From positions 1 through 49,443 of the forward strand of contig NZ_AONQ01000033.1 in assembly GCF_000342045.1 (NCBI RefSeq): a stretch of DNA of 49,443 nucleotides, in the 5' to 3' direction. A program made the translations under genes and the position numbers. Shown here piece by piece: positions 8,842-17,658 of this stretch (positions within the stretch are counted from its first letter, which is position 1; each line of letters starts with the position of its first letter). The stretch comes from Paramagnetospirillum caucaseum (GTDB taxonomy: Bacteria > Pseudomonadota > Alphaproteobacteria > Rhodospirillales > Magnetospirillaceae). A model generated the notes under the pieces. It was not told where the DNA came from. It searched no databases and saw nothing but the letters and a program-made list of their open reading frames with translations.

Positions 8842-10581
8842 TCAGGACTTGGGCAGCTTGAACACCCAGAGCATGCCGCCCTGGGGGATGTCCTTGATCT
8901 TCTTGGCGACCTCGCCGCCCCACAGCGGCACGGCGCCGCCCCAGCCCGAGGCGACGGCCACATACTGCTCGCCGTCCATCTCCCAGGTGACGGGCACGCC
9001 CACCACGCCCGAGCCGGTCTGGAACTTCCACACTTCCTGGCCGGTCTTGGCGTCGAAGGCCTTGAGGAAACCCTCGGGGGTGCCGGTGAACACCAGGTTG
9101 CCCTTGGTGGTCAGCACGCCGCCCCACAAGGGCGCCGGGTTCTTGTATTCCCAGACGATCTTGCCACTCTTGGGGTCGATGGCGCGCAGCGCGCCGATAT
9201 AGTCGTCGTAGAGCGGCTTGATGGTGAAGCCGGCGCCCAGATAGGCGGCGCCCTTCTTGTAGGTCACCGGCTCGTTCCAGATGTCCATGCCCCATTCGTT
9301 GGCCGGGACGTAGAACAGGTCGGTGTCGGGGTTGTAGGCCATGGGCATCCAGTTCTTGCCGCCCAGGAAGGAGGGGGCCGAGAACACCACCTTGCCCTTG
9401 CCCTCGCCGACCGGGGCGCCGGGGCGGTTTTCCGGGACGAGCTTGGGTTTGCCGGCGGAATCGAAGCCGGTGGCCCAGCTGGTCTTGGTCACGAACGGCG
9501 TGGCGCTGATGAATTTGCCGTTGGTGCGGTCCAGCACGAAGAAATAGCCGTTGCGGTCGGCCTTGGCGCCGGCCTTGATGGTCTTGCCGTCCTTCTTCAG
9601 GTCGAACGATACCAGTTCGTTGACGCCGTCGAAATCCCAGCCGTCATGGGGCGTGGTCTGGTAGTGCCAGACGATCTTGCCGGTATCGGGGTCGATGGCC
9701 AGGGTCGAGGCGCTGTACAGGTTGTCGCCGGGCCGGGTGTGGCTGTTCCACGGCGCCGGGTTGCCGGTGCCGTAGAAGATCAGGTTGGTTTCGGGGTCGT
9801 AGGTGCCGCCCAGCCAGGTGGCGGCGCCGCCCGACTTCCACATGTCGCCCGGCCAACTGGCGTTGGTGGTGCCGGTGATGCCGTTGTCCTTGCCGTTGAG
9901 GGTGCCCATGTGGCCCTCGACGGTGGGCCGCGACCAGATCAGCTCGCCGGTCTTGGCGTCGCGAGCCTCGACCTTGCCGATGACGCCGAACTCGCCGCCC
10001 GACACGCCGGTGATAACCTTGCCCTTGACGATCATCGGCGCGGCCGAGAACGAGTAGCCGGCCTTGTAGTCCTCCAGGTCCTTCTTCCAGACGACCTTGC
10101 CGGTCTCCTTGTTCAGCGCCACCAGCTTGGCGTCCAGGGTGCCGAAGATCACCAGTTCGTCATAGAGGGCGGCGCCGCGATTGATCACGTCGCAGCACGG
10201 CATGATGCCGTCGGGCAGGCGGGCCTCGTAGGTCCACTTCTGCTTGCCGGTCTTGGCGTCCAGGGCGAACAGGCGCGAGTACGAGCCGGTGACGTAGATG
10301 GTGCCGTCCTGAATCAGCGGCTGGCTTTCCTGGCCGCGCATCTTTTCGCCGCCGAAGGAATAGGCCCAGACCGGCACCAGCTTGGACACCGTGTCGGGAT
10401 TAAGCTTGTCCAGCTTGCTGAAGCGCTGGCCCTGGGTGCCGATGCCGTAGCTCAACACCTCGGAGGTGTTGTTGGGATCGTTGGCAAGGTCGGCGTCGGT
10501 CACCGGCCTGGCCTGGGCTCCGGCGGTGGCCAGCAGCGCGACGGCACTGATGGCGCCGGCAAGATGTCGTTTGAAGCTCAT
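8842..10581 (-). CDS. exaA: PQQ-dependent alcohol dehydrogenase with lanthanide-type active site
   Basis: A 579-residue periplasmic quinoprotein (signal peptide to about residue 24, [10 protein letters not shown]) with the eight-blade propeller of methanol/ethanol dehydrogenases. It oxidises primary alcohols with PQQ and passes electrons to cytochrome c. Visible features: vicinal Cys129-Cys130 (MPCCDV) that forms the disulfide over PQQ, metal ligands in the GVSGGE and GTGNPAPWN motifs, and catalytic Asp316 in [10 protein letters not shown]. Asp318, two residues after it, is the extra ligand known from lanthanide enzymes (XoxF, ExaF, PedH); calcium enzymes have Ala, Ser or Thr there. The start at 10581 has GAGGA upstream. 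Its own operator and promoter lie between pqqC and this gene. Ethanol or another short alcohol is the likely substrate, given exaC. Confidence 0.93.
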   Translation of the reverse strand: MSFKRHLAGAISAVALLATAGAQARPVTDADLANDPNNTSEVLSYGIGTQGQRFSKLDKLNPDTVSKLVPVWAYSFGGEKMRGQESQPLIQDGTIYVTGSYSRLFALDAKTGKQKWTYEARLPDGIMPCCDVINRGAALYDELVIFGTLDAKLVALNKETGKVVWKKDLEDYKAGYSFSAAPMIVKGKVITGVSGGEFGVIGKVEARDAKTGELIWSRPTVEGHMGTLNGKDNGITGTTNASWPGDMWKSGGAATWLGGTYDPETNLIFYGTGNPAPWNSHTRPGDNLYSASTLAIDPDTGKIVWHYQTTPHDGWDFDGVNELVSFDLKKDGKTIKAGAKADRNGYFFVLDRTNGKFISATPFVTKTSWATGFDSAGKPKLVPENRPGAPVGEGKGKVVFSAPSFLGGKNWMPMAYNPDTDLFYVPANEWGMDIWNEPVTYKKGAAYLGAGFTIKPLYDDYIGALRAIDPKSGKIVWEYKNPAPLWGGVLTTKGNLVFTGTPEGFLKAFDAKTGQEVWKFQTGSGVVGVPVTWEMDGEQYVAVASGWGGAVPLWGGEVAKKIKDIPQGGMLWVFKLPKS

Positions 10582-10697
10582 AATGTCGAGTCCTCCCCGG
10601 TCGGCCCAAGTAATGGGCTGGACGAATATTTGTCGAGACCACGAAATCAAGCCGGCGCCTTTATTGTGGGGCCTATGACTTGCCGTATGGTACGTGA

Positions 10698-10742
10698 ATA
10701 CTATTTGACGGCGACAGTGGCGCAATTACCTAAAGGTCCAAT
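10698..10742 (-). promoter_or_regulatory. PQQ-regulon operator and promoter of exaA
   Basis: On the minus strand ATTGGACCTTTAGGTAAT (10742 to 10725) is followed after 21 bases by TAGTAT (10703 to 10698), a good -10 match. It begins just after the pqqC stop codon and would give a leader of about 110 bases before the exaA ATG. Confidence 0.7.
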
Positions 10743-10745
10743 GCC

Positions 10746-11471
10746 TCATTCCGGCACATAGGCGCCGGGGGGAATCATGCCGGGAGTCACATAGGCCTGG
10801 TGCAGGGCGTCCAGTTGGGCCCACAGCATGTCCAGCTTGAAGGACAGGGCGTGGATCACCTGGCGTTGCTGCTCGACGGTGCGGGCGTTCTCCTTGACCC
10901 AGGCTAGGCCGAAGCGCACGTCGCGCGGCGCCTCGTCCAGGCGCTTCCTGAAATAGGCCAGGGTGACGTCGTTGGCGAAGTCGTAGTGCTGCAGGAAGCC
11001 GGCGATGCGTTCCTTGTGGATGTCGGGGGCGAACAGCTCGGTCAGCGACGAGGCGATGGCCGCCAGCACCGGATTGTCGCGCACGTAGTTCACATAGGCG
11101 TCGCAGGCGTAGCGGGTGGCGGGCAGCAGCCCCTCGGTGGACACCACGTAATCGCGGTTGAGGCCCAACTGCTCGCACAAATTCAGCCAGCGGGCGATGC
11201 CGCCCTCGCCCGGGGCTTCGCCGTCGTGGTCAACGATGCGCTGGCGCCAGATGCGGCGGATTTCCGGGTCGGCGATGCGTGACAGGATCACCGCATCCTT
11301 GATGGGGATGATGGCCTGGTAGTAGTAGCGGTTCAGCGCCCAGGCCCGCACCTGACCCGGCGTCGCCGTGCCGCCGTGCAGCATCCGGTGGAAGGGGTGC
11401 AGGTTATGGTAGCGCTCGGCGCCCATGCCGCGCAGGTGGCGCTCCAACTCGTCGGGGCTCATAGGGGTCAT
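10746..11471 (-). CDS. pqqC: Pyrroloquinoline-quinone synthase PqqC
   Basis: A 241-residue protein that carries out the last step of PQQ formation, the cofactor-free ring closure and eight-electron oxidation of AHQQ with oxygen. It has the typical family length and sequence: HNLHPFHRMLHGG, the VRAWALNRYYYQAIIPIKDA helix with the active-site Tyr/Arg residues, and RQRIVDHDGE. The ATG at 11471 overlaps the pqqB stop (ATGA), showing translational coupling. It is the last gene of the operon starting at the cytochrome gene (15364) and precedes the exaA promoter. Confidence 0.97.
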   Translation of the reverse strand: MTPMSPDELERHLRGMGAERYHNLHPFHRMLHGGTATPGQVRAWALNRYYYQAIIPIKDAVILSRIADPEIRRIWRQRIVDHDGEAPGEGGIARWLNLCEQLGLNRDYVVSTEGLLPATRYACDAYVNYVRDNPVLAAIASSLTELFAPDIHKERIAGFLQHYDFANDVTLAYFRKRLDEAPRDVRFGLAWVKENARTVEQQRQVIHALSFKLDMLWAQLDALHQAYVTPGMIPPGAYVPE

Positions 11472-12397
11472 AGGTCGATCTCCATTCCGTCGAAGCCGAT
11501 TTCCCAACCTTCCGCCTCGGCCTGTCGCCGCTCGGGCGTGTCGGCGGCGAGGACCGGGTTGGTGTTGTTGATGTGGACGAATACCCGGCGCTTCACCCCC
11601 AGGGGGGCGAAGGCGGCGATGGTGCCGAGGGCACCGCTCATGGCCATGTGGCCCATGCGCGACGCCGTCTTGTCGGAAAAGCCCGCCGTGATCATCTCGT
11701 CGTCGGTCCAGGTGGTGCCGTCGAACACCACCAGTTCCGCGCCCGACAGGCGCCGGGTCAGTTCGGGGGGCAGCGCGGCGCAGCCGGGGATGTAGAAGAA
11801 GCCCTTGCCCGTTCCGTTGCGCACATGCAGCCCCACGGTGTCCTCGGGCACGCTGCCGAAATCGGGCAGGCGGGGGTCTTCCAGCCACAGGGCGATCTTG
11901 CCCGGCACGGAAAAGGCGGTGACGTAAAGACCGGTGGGGTGGCCATCGCCGTCCTGGATGGCGGTCTCGGTGTCGAGCGCCAGGGGGACGCGCGGCGCCA
12001 GGGCGGGATTGACCACGTTGAAGATGGCGTTGGCCTTCAGCACGCCGACCACGCGCGAGGTGGCGTGGATGGCGAAGCGGTGGCCTTCGCGGAGCGTCAG
12101 CAGTCCGGCCACATGGTCCACGTCGGCATTGGTCAGCACGGCGGCCGCGATGGGCGAGCCGCGCCTGCCCTCGGGCGGATGCAGGGCGGGATTGGCCTTG
12201 ATCTGGGCGGCCAGATCGGGCGAGGCGTTGAGCAGCACCCAGCTTCTTCCGTCATCGGCGCTGACCGCCAGCGACGATTGGGTGCGCGACGGCGTTGCCG
12301 CGTCGCCGCCCAGGGCCCGCCGGCACAGGCGGCAGCCGCAATTCCATTGGGGAAAGCCGCCGCCGGCGCCGGCCCCCAGGACAAGAATGCGCATCAT
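11468..12397 (-). CDS. pqqB: PQQ biosynthesis protein PqqB
   Basis: A 309-residue metallo-beta-lactamase-fold protein of normal PqqB length. It starts MMRILVLGAGAGGGFPQWNC, has the CGCRLCRRA cysteine cluster of this family, and the NADVDHVAGLLTLREG metal-site segment. PqqB is an iron-dependent hydroxylase acting on the glutamyl-tyrosine intermediate before PqqC. The start overlaps the stop of the preceding metallohydrolase gene and the stop overlaps pqqC, so the three are translationally coupled. Confidence 0.97.
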   Translation of the reverse strand: MMRILVLGAGAGGGFPQWNCGCRLCRRALGGDAATPSRTQSSLAVSADDGRSWVLLNASPDLAAQIKANPALHPPEGRRGSPIAAAVLTNADVDHVAGLLTLREGHRFAIHATSRVVGVLKANAIFNVVNPALAPRVPLALDTETAIQDGDGHPTGLYVTAFSVPGKIALWLEDPRLPDFGSVPEDTVGLHVRNGTGKGFFYIPGCAALPPELTRRLSGAELVVFDGTTWTDDEMITAGFSDKTASRMGHMAMSGALGTIAAFAPLGVKRRVFVHINNTNPVLAADTPERRQAEAEGWEIGFDGMEIDL

Positions 12398-13326
12398 GGC
12401 CCGGTTCTCCTCAGGCTGGCCTGTTCCAGGCGGGGGTAGAGGTGGGAGACGGACCGGACGAATTCTTCCCGCGCCAGGGCCATTCCGGCGAAGCGTTCGG
12501 GAATGGGCTGGGCCATGGCCTCGGTCATCTCCAGGCCGTCCTCGGCGACGCGGCGCAACGTCGCGTCCAGCCAGGCCAGCCAGTCGCGGGTCTGGCGGAT
12601 GGCGCGGCGCTCCTTGTCGGGGCGGCCATGGCCGGGGATCAGCACTGTGAAGGGCAGCTTGGCCATTTCGTCCAGCGCCGCCACCCAGGCCGCCGGTTCG
12701 GCGTGGGGCGTGGTGGGGGCGCGGTCGAGGAAGGCCATGTCCGAGGCGAACAGCACGCCCGTCGCATGGTCCAGCACCATCAGGTCGGCGTCGGTGTGGC
12801 CCTGGACGGCGATCATCTCCAGCCGGTGGCCGCCCACCGTCTGGACGGCGCGGGGAAGCTGGCGGGACGGGGGATGGAGTTCGGTGCCCTGCATCCAGGC
12901 GCCGACCATGCGGTACATGTTGTCGGCGAAGGCCTTTCCGTGGGCCTCCTCGCCGCGGATGGTGGCGGGCAGGGCCTCGATGCCCACGTCGGCGAAGGCC
13001 TGGTTGCCGAAGATGTGGTCGGGGTGCAGATGGGTGTTGATGACGCGCACCACCGGCAGCGGCGTCACCTTGGCGATGGCTTGCCTCATCTCGCGGCCGT
13101 AGAGCAGCGAGGGACCGGTGTCGATCACCACCACCCCGGCCTTGGTGACGATGAAGCCGGTATTGACGATGTTGCCGCCGTTGGCGGGGGAGAAGTTCTC
13201 GGTCTTGCCGACGAAGACATAGGTATCGGGCGCCACCTTCTCCGGCTCCAGGCCGTAGCGCCGGGGCTCGGCGGCCTGGGCGGCGGCGGTCAGCAGCAGC
13301 AGGACGGCGAGGACGAGGCGCTTCAT
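12394..13326 (-). CDS. Quinoprotein relay system zinc metallohydrolase
   Basis: A 310-residue exported metallo-beta-lactamase-fold protein. A signal peptide (MKRLVLAVLLLLTAAAQA) is followed by the metal motif His99-x-His101-x-Asp103-His104 (THLHPDH) and later His/Asp ligands in VQGHTDADLM and LIPGHG. It belongs to the group encoded beside quinoprotein dehydrogenases and SoxYZ-like carriers. Its substrate is unknown; it may act on a group carried by the SoxYZ-like protein encoded just upstream, with which it overlaps by four bases. Confidence 0.88.
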   Translation of the reverse strand: MKRLVLAVLLLLTAAAQAAEPRRYGLEPEKVAPDTYVFVGKTENFSPANGGNIVNTGFIVTKAGVVVIDTGPSLLYGREMRQAIAKVTPLPVVRVINTHLHPDHIFGNQAFADVGIEALPATIRGEEAHGKAFADNMYRMVGAWMQGTELHPPSRQLPRAVQTVGGHRLEMIAVQGHTDADLMVLDHATGVLFASDMAFLDRAPTTPHAEPAAWVAALDEMAKLPFTVLIPGHGRPDKERRAIRQTRDWLAWLDATLRRVAEDGLEMTEAMAQPIPERFAGMALAREEFVRSVSHLYPRLEQASLRRTGP

Positions 13327-14090
13327 CCCGGCCCGCCCTCCTGGATACGGCTCTGGAAAAGGTTGCCGTTGTTGTCGCGGCCCTCGAAGCGGAAGCCCCC
13401 GGGTCCGGCCCGGCCCCTTACCTCCAGGGTGAGGATGGGGTTCTCGGATACCGGCTCGAAGGTCTCCAGTTCGGCCAGCACCTTGCCGTCGGCGGCGCTG
13501 ATCCGCGACTTTTCCAGGTAGAAGGCGGGAATGCCCGCCGCCAGCCCGGTATCCATGGGATGGATCATGTGCAGCCGCACCCGGCTACCCTTGCCCTTGG
13601 CCCAGGCGCGGGAGGCCGTCTCGCCCAGGCGGCTCTGCCAGGCGGCATCGGCCGAGGCCGCCGAGGCCACGGTGCAGCCGCCGCCGGCGGCGTCCACCCA
13701 CACTCCGCCCACATGCCAGAGACCGTCTTCGGCCAGGGCGGCGGCGCGCACCGGGCTGGCCATGTTGATCTTGAAGCGGGTGGCGACATAAGGCTCGGCG
13801 TCCAGGGGCCGCAACGCCAGGATTCTGGGGATCGGGTTGTAATCGGCGAACAGCACGATCTGGCGCACCGATAGTCCATGGACCCGCACCGCCACCGGCA
13901 GTTGGGCGGAATTCTCGGCCGAGGCCGGGGCGGTAACCTCGACGCGGGCGTCGAAGACGTAAGCGTCCTTGCCCAGCACCTGGGCGCGGATATCGGGCCA
14001 CAGGGGCGAGCCCAGCGGGTCGGCCATGTCCTCGGCCCGGCCGGCGGCGGCCGGCAGCAGGATCAGCAGGGCGAGGACGAGGCGCCGCAT
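13323..14090 (-). CDS. Quinoprotein dehydrogenase-associated SoxYZ-like carrier
   Basis: A 255-residue exported protein (signal peptide MRRLVLALLILLPAAAGRA). The N-terminal part resembles the SoxY fold and contains a Gly-Gly-Gly-Cys motif (AAGGGCTVASA, near residue 140), the likely swinging-arm thiol. The C-terminal part resembles SoxZ (IRLHMIHPMDTG-type strand, then the PILTLEV region). In sulfur oxidation SoxYZ carries sulfur intermediates on Cys; in quinoprotein clusters the cargo is not known. It lies two bases after the XoxJ-like gene and overlaps the metallohydrolase gene. Confidence 0.85.
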   Translation of the reverse strand: MRRLVLALLILLPAAAGRAEDMADPLGSPLWPDIRAQVLGKDAYVFDARVEVTAPASAENSAQLPVAVRVHGLSVRQIVLFADYNPIPRILALRPLDAEPYVATRFKINMASPVRAAALAEDGLWHVGGVWVDAAGGGCTVASAASADAAWQSRLGETASRAWAKGKGSRVRLHMIHPMDTGLAAGIPAFYLEKSRISAADGKVLAELETFEPVSENPILTLEVRGRAGPGGFRFEGRDNNGNLFQSRIQEGGPG

Positions 14091-14091
14091 G

Positions 14092-14937
14092 TCATTCCTC
14101 CGGGGGGCGGTGGGCCACGCCGTGGCGCTTGAAGATGGCCGCGATGGTGCCGTCCTTGAGCAGGGCGGCCATGGCGTCGTCCAGCACGTGCGACAGCGGG
14201 CGGTTGCCGTCCTTGACCGCCAGGCCCAGTTCCCACCACGTCTTGGTCAGGCCGGCGGCGGGCATGGGGGCGGTGGGGAAGCGCTTCAGGTCGGAGCCCA
14301 GCGCCGCCAGGATCTCGGATTCGGTGCCCATCACCGCCGCCACCCCGCCCGTCCTCAGGGCCTCGACCGCCAGGGCGACGGTGGAATAGTGCACCACGTT
14401 GGCCACATGGGCCGGTCCCAGCTGGGCGGTGAGATAGGCGTCGGCCAGGGTGGCCAGTTCGACGCCGACCTTTTCCCGCTCGAAGATGGTGATGTCGTCG
14501 TTCCTCACCACCCGTTCGGGGTGGCGGGCCACCACCACCCTTTCCCGGAAATAGGGGGCGAAGATCACCGCGTTGGGGTTGCGCAGCATGAACATGCGGT
14601 CGGTGGGCACATGCAGCATCACGTCGGCCACCCGGCGTTCCAGGTAATGGCCCTTCCACACCCCGTTGCGCAGGTCGTCATCCACCGTCTCGCCCGCCGT
14701 CAGCTCCATGATCGAGGGCTTGAGGCCGAGGCGCCCGGCCAGGGCCTTGGCGATGTCCACGTCGATTCCGACGACCTCGCCGTCTTTTTTCGACGAGAAG
14801 GGCGGAAAGTCGCGGTAGAGAGCCACCACCAGGTTGCCCCGGGCCCTGATGTCGTCCAGGCCGTCGGCCCGGGCGGCGCCGTTCCAGGGGAGCGACGCCG
14901 CGAGGATGGCCAGCAGGAGGGCGAGGACCGTCTTCAC
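14092..14937 (-). CDS. Quinoprotein-associated periplasmic binding protein, XoxJ/MoxJ-like
   Basis: A 281-residue periplasmic protein of the family-3 solute-binding fold (signal peptide to ARA-DGLDDI, then LVVALYRDFPPFSSKKDGEVVGIDVDIAKALAGRLG). It falls in the group of binding proteins encoded with PQQ dehydrogenases, whose members XoxJ and MoxJ are thought to bind and activate the dehydrogenase and not to serve transport. No transporter genes flank it on this strand. It lies between the cytochrome gene (four bases away) and the SoxYZ-like gene. Confidence 0.85.
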   Translation of the reverse strand: MKTVLALLLAILAASLPWNGAARADGLDDIRARGNLVVALYRDFPPFSSKKDGEVVGIDVDIAKALAGRLGLKPSIMELTAGETVDDDLRNGVWKGHYLERRVADVMLHVPTDRMFMLRNPNAVIFAPYFRERVVVARHPERVVRNDDITIFEREKVGVELATLADAYLTAQLGPAHVANVVHYSTVALAVEALRTGGVAAVMGTESEILAALGSDLKRFPTAPMPAAGLTKTWWELGLAVKDGNRPLSHVLDDAMAALLKDGTIAAIFKRHGVAHRPPEE

Positions 14938-14941
14938 CGGC

Positions 14942-15364
14942 CTATTTCTCCCGCACGGTTTCCAGCCAGGCGCGGATGGCCCACATGGCCTCCTGGCTCA
15001 TGACGCCCTCGAACTTGGGCATGTAGACGCGGCCGTCGCGCACCGCGCCGTTGCGGATGCGCTCCAGGAACCATTCGTCGCCCTCCAGCCCCTCGGGCAG
15101 GTAGCGCAGGTCCGGCGCGATGCCGCCCGAGATGGCGCCCAGGCCGTGGCAGCGGGCGCAGTTCTGGTTGTAGGCGGAATCGCCGATCTCGATGGCGCGC
15201 TTGTTGCCGCGATAGGGATTCTCCGGCAACCACTTGTCGCCCAGCTTCTTCAGGCCGTCGGTCTTGACCGCCTGGGGGGTGACGTCGCCATGGGCCTGGG
15301 CGGCCCCGACGCCGCTCACCACCAGCAGGGCCGCCAGCCCGATTCGTCCGATCAAACTACGCAT
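14942..15364 (-). CDS. Cytochrome c-550, PedF/ExaB-type electron acceptor
   Basis: A 140-residue exported class I cytochrome c with one haem site, Cys69-x-x-Cys72-His73 (CARCH), and a distal Met ligand in RVYMPKFEGVMSQE. The signal peptide ends AAQA-HGDVTP. By family and context it takes electrons from the quinoprotein dehydrogenase and passes them to an oxidase. The start at 15364 has a GGAGCG ribosome site. It is the first gene of the operon that continues through pqqB and pqqC and has its own operator. The frame can be extended to 15493, but that region holds the promoter. Confidence 0.9.
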   Translation of the reverse strand: MRSLIGRIGLAALLVVSGVGAAQAHGDVTPQAVKTDGLKKLGDKWLPENPYRGNKRAIEIGDSAYNQNCARCHGLGAISGGIAPDLRYLPEGLEGDEWFLERIRNGAVRDGRVYMPKFEGVMSQEAMWAIRAWLETVREK

Positions 15365-15401
15365 CGCTCCGTCCTTCGCAGCAAAACTACGCTGGGCGGC
15401 G

Positions 15402-15447
15402 ATGGTAGCGGCGAGGGGAGCGGGGCTGTATTGGACCTTGGCACAAT
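15402..15447 (-). promoter_or_regulatory. PQQ-regulon operator of the cytochrome-pqqBC operon
   Basis: The dyad at 15430-15447 reads ATTGGACCTTGGCACAAT on the plus strand. Leftward, 22 bases away on the minus strand, is TACCAT (15407 to 15402), a good -10, followed by the cytochrome ATG at 15364. Confidence 0.65.
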
Positions 15448-15484
15448 TTCGGGGGGATTCCGGGCGTTTGACCGGGGCGGAGGC

Positions 15485-15530
15485 ATTGGACAAAGGTCCA
15501 ATTTTGCCGGTCGCCCCCCCCTTCTAGACT
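15485..15530 (+). promoter_or_regulatory. PQQ-regulon operator of the Ped-type ABC operon
   Basis: ATTGGACAAAGGTCCAAT (15485-15502) is a perfect 7-bp-arm palindrome with a 4-base centre. TAGACT (15525-15530) lies 22 bases downstream, 29 bases before the ATG of the binding-protein gene. Together with the site at 15430 it gives each of the two divergent operons its own operator. Confidence 0.72.
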
Positions 15531-15559
15531 TGGCGTTCCGGCCCACGGCATGGCGAGGA

Positions 15560-16714
15560 ATGCCCTTGTCCAGACTGAGTTTCCTGATGGCGCTTGTCCT
15601 GCTGCTCCCGCCGTCCGCCGTCCGGGCCGGGGAGATCCGCATCGCCTGGCTGTCCATGCCCGCGGCTGTCGGGCGCGCTCCCAGCGTGCTGGACGGGCCG
15701 CCGCCCCGCGATCTGGGGCTGGCCGGGCTGCGCCTCGCCCTGGCCGACAACAATGCCGGCGGGCGCTTCGTCGGGCAGTCATTCCGGCTGGCCGAGATGG
15801 AGCCCGGCGCCGGCGTGGCGGAGCGGCTGGCCAAGGAGGGAATCCGCTTCGCTGTGGCCGACCTGCCGGCGGCGGAACTGCTGCGCCTCGCCGATGCCGC
15901 CAGGGATTCGGGGCTGGTGCTGATCAACGCCGGGGCCGAGGATGACATCCTGCGCGAGGCGGAGTGTCGCGCCAACCTGCTGCACACCGTGCCCAGCCGC
16001 GCCATGCAGGCCGATGCCCTGGCCCAGGTGCTGGTGCGGCGCAACTGGAAGAAATGGGCCATGCTGGTCGGTCCGGCGCCCGAGGATCAGGCCCGTGCCG
16101 CCGCCATCCGCCGCGCCGCCCGCAAGTTCGGGGCGCGGATCGTCGCCGAGAGGCCCTGGACCTATACTCGCGACGCCCAACGCGGGGCCGAGGGCGAGGT
16201 GGCGGCCGTCACCCGCGACTGGTCCTACGATGTGCTGATGGTTGCCGACGAGACCAACGAGTTCGGCGACACCGCGCCGTTCAACACCTTTGACCCGCGT
16301 CCGGTGGCCGGCACCCAGGGGCTGGCCGCCACGGCCTGGCATCCGGCCCATGACCAGTGGGGGGCCGCCCAGGCGCAGAGCCGCTTCCGCGCCCAGGCCG
16401 GCCGCGCCATGGCCGAGAAGGATTTCGCCGCCTGGGTGGCGGGCCGCGCGGTGGGCGAGGCGGCCATGCGGGCCAGATCGGTCGAGCCCTCGCGCATCGC
16501 CGCCATGCTGCGCAGCCCGGATTTCGCCCTGCCGGTCTACAAGGGCCGCACCGCCGGGTTCCGCTCCTGGGACGGCCAACTGCGCCAGCCCATGCTGGTG
16601 GGCTGGGCCCGCAACGTGGTGACGACGGCGCCGCAGGAGGGATTCCTCCATCCGGTCACCGATCTGGACACCCTGGGCACCGACAAGGGAGAGAACGCAT
16701 GCGTGTCGCGCTGA
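15560..16714 (+). CDS. ABC transporter substrate-binding protein, PQQ-alcohol system (PedA1-like)
   Basis: A 384-residue periplasmic binding protein (signal peptide MPLSRLSFLMALVLLLPPSAVRA) of the branched-chain-amino-acid-like type I fold, belonging to the family restricted to PQQ-alcohol clusters. It is followed by beta-propeller, ATPase and permease genes in the order pedA1-pedA2-pedB-pedC. In Pseudomonas putida the PedA1A2BC transporter is reported to be needed for growth at low lanthanide levels, so rare-earth import or an associated export role is possible here. The gene overlaps the next by 16 bases. The start at 15560 has AGGA very close upstream. Confidence 0.85.
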   Translation: MPLSRLSFLMALVLLLPPSAVRAGEIRIAWLSMPAAVGRAPSVLDGPPPRDLGLAGLRLALADNNAGGRFVGQSFRLAEMEPGAGVAERLAKEGIRFAVADLPAAELLRLADAARDSGLVLINAGAEDDILREAECRANLLHTVPSRAMQADALAQVLVRRNWKKWAMLVGPAPEDQARAAAIRRAARKFGARIVAERPWTYTRDAQRGAEGEVAAVTRDWSYDVLMVADETNEFGDTAPFNTFDPRPVAGTQGLAATAWHPAHDQWGAAQAQSRFRAQAGRAMAEKDFAAWVAGRAVGEAAMRARSVEPSRIAAMLRSPDFALPVYKGRTAGFRSWDGQLRQPMLVGWARNVVTTAPQEGFLHPVTDLDTLGTDKGENACVSR

Positions 16715-17658
16715 CTGTCGCCGCCGCGATTTTTTGGGGCGGCACCGCCGCCGCCCAGACCGCCTTCGTCTCCAACGAGAAGGACGATTCCATCTCGGTG
16801 ATCGACGTGAAGGCCATGACGGTGGCCAACACGGTCAAGGTGGGGCGGCGGCCGCGCGGCATCACGCTGTCGCCCGATTTCAAGCATCTCTACATCTGCG
16901 CCTCGGACAGCGACGCCATCCAGGTGATGGACACCGCGACGCTGAAAGTGCTGCACGACCTGCCCTCGGGCGAGGACCCCGAGCAGTTCGTCCTGCATCC
17001 CGACGGGGTGCGGCTCTACGTCGCCAACGAGGACGGCAACGTGGTGACGGTGATCGACACCAGGACGCGGCGGGTGATCGGCCAGGCCGACGTGGGCATC
17101 GAGCCGGAAGGCATGGCGGCCAGCCCGGACGGACGCGTGGTGGTCAACACCTCGGAAACCACCAACATGGCCCATTGGCTGGATGCCGACAGCCTGGCGC
17201 TGATCGACAACACGCCGGTGGGGGCGCGGCCGCGCCACGCCGCTTTCGAAGCGTCGGGCAGGCGCCTGTGGGTCACCGCCGAGATCGGCGGAACGGTTCA
17301 CGTCATCGATGCGGCGAGCCGGGCCGAGCGTCATGTTCTCTCCTTCGCCATCCCCGGCGTGCCCAAGGACAAGATCCAGCCGGTGGGGCTGAAATTCTCG
17401 GCGGACGGGCGGCTGGCCTTCGTGGCGCTGGGGCCGGCCAACCATGTGGCGGTGATCGATGTCCAGAGCCTCAAGGTGGTGAAATACATCCTGGTGGGGC
17501 GCCGGGTCTGGCACCTGGAACTGACCCCGGACGGGGCGAGGCTGCTGGCCACCAACGGGATTTCCGGCGATGTCTCGGTGATCGACGCCAGGACGCTGGC
17601 GGTGGTCAAGACCATCGCGGTGGGCCGCTATCCCTGGGGGGTGGCCGTCAAACCATGA
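16699..17658 (+). CDS. YVTN beta-propeller protein of PQQ-alcohol system (PedA2-like)
   Basis: A 319-residue exported protein (signal peptide MRVALTVAAAIFWGGTAAAQ) made of about seven 40-residue YVTN-type repeats, seen as PRGITLSPDFKHLYICASDS, PEQFVLHPDGVRLYVANED and similar blades with I-D-V/T steps. Members of this family occur with the Ped-type ABC transporter and PQQ dehydrogenases; they are not themselves PQQ enzymes, since the quinoprotein metal and disulfide motifs are absent. It may act as a periplasmic partner of the transporter. GGGAGAG lies before the ATG, and its stop overlaps the next start (ATGA). Confidence 0.88.
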   Translation: MRVALTVAAAIFWGGTAAAQTAFVSNEKDDSISVIDVKAMTVANTVKVGRRPRGITLSPDFKHLYICASDSDAIQVMDTATLKVLHDLPSGEDPEQFVLHPDGVRLYVANEDGNVVTVIDTRTRRVIGQADVGIEPEGMAASPDGRVVVNTSETTNMAHWLDADSLALIDNTPVGARPRHAAFEASGRRLWVTAEIGGTVHVIDAASRAERHVLSFAIPGVPKDKIQPVGLKFSADGRLAFVALGPANHVAVIDVQSLKVVKYILVGRRVWHLELTPDGARLLATNGISGDVSVIDARTLAVVKTIAVGRYPWGVAVKP

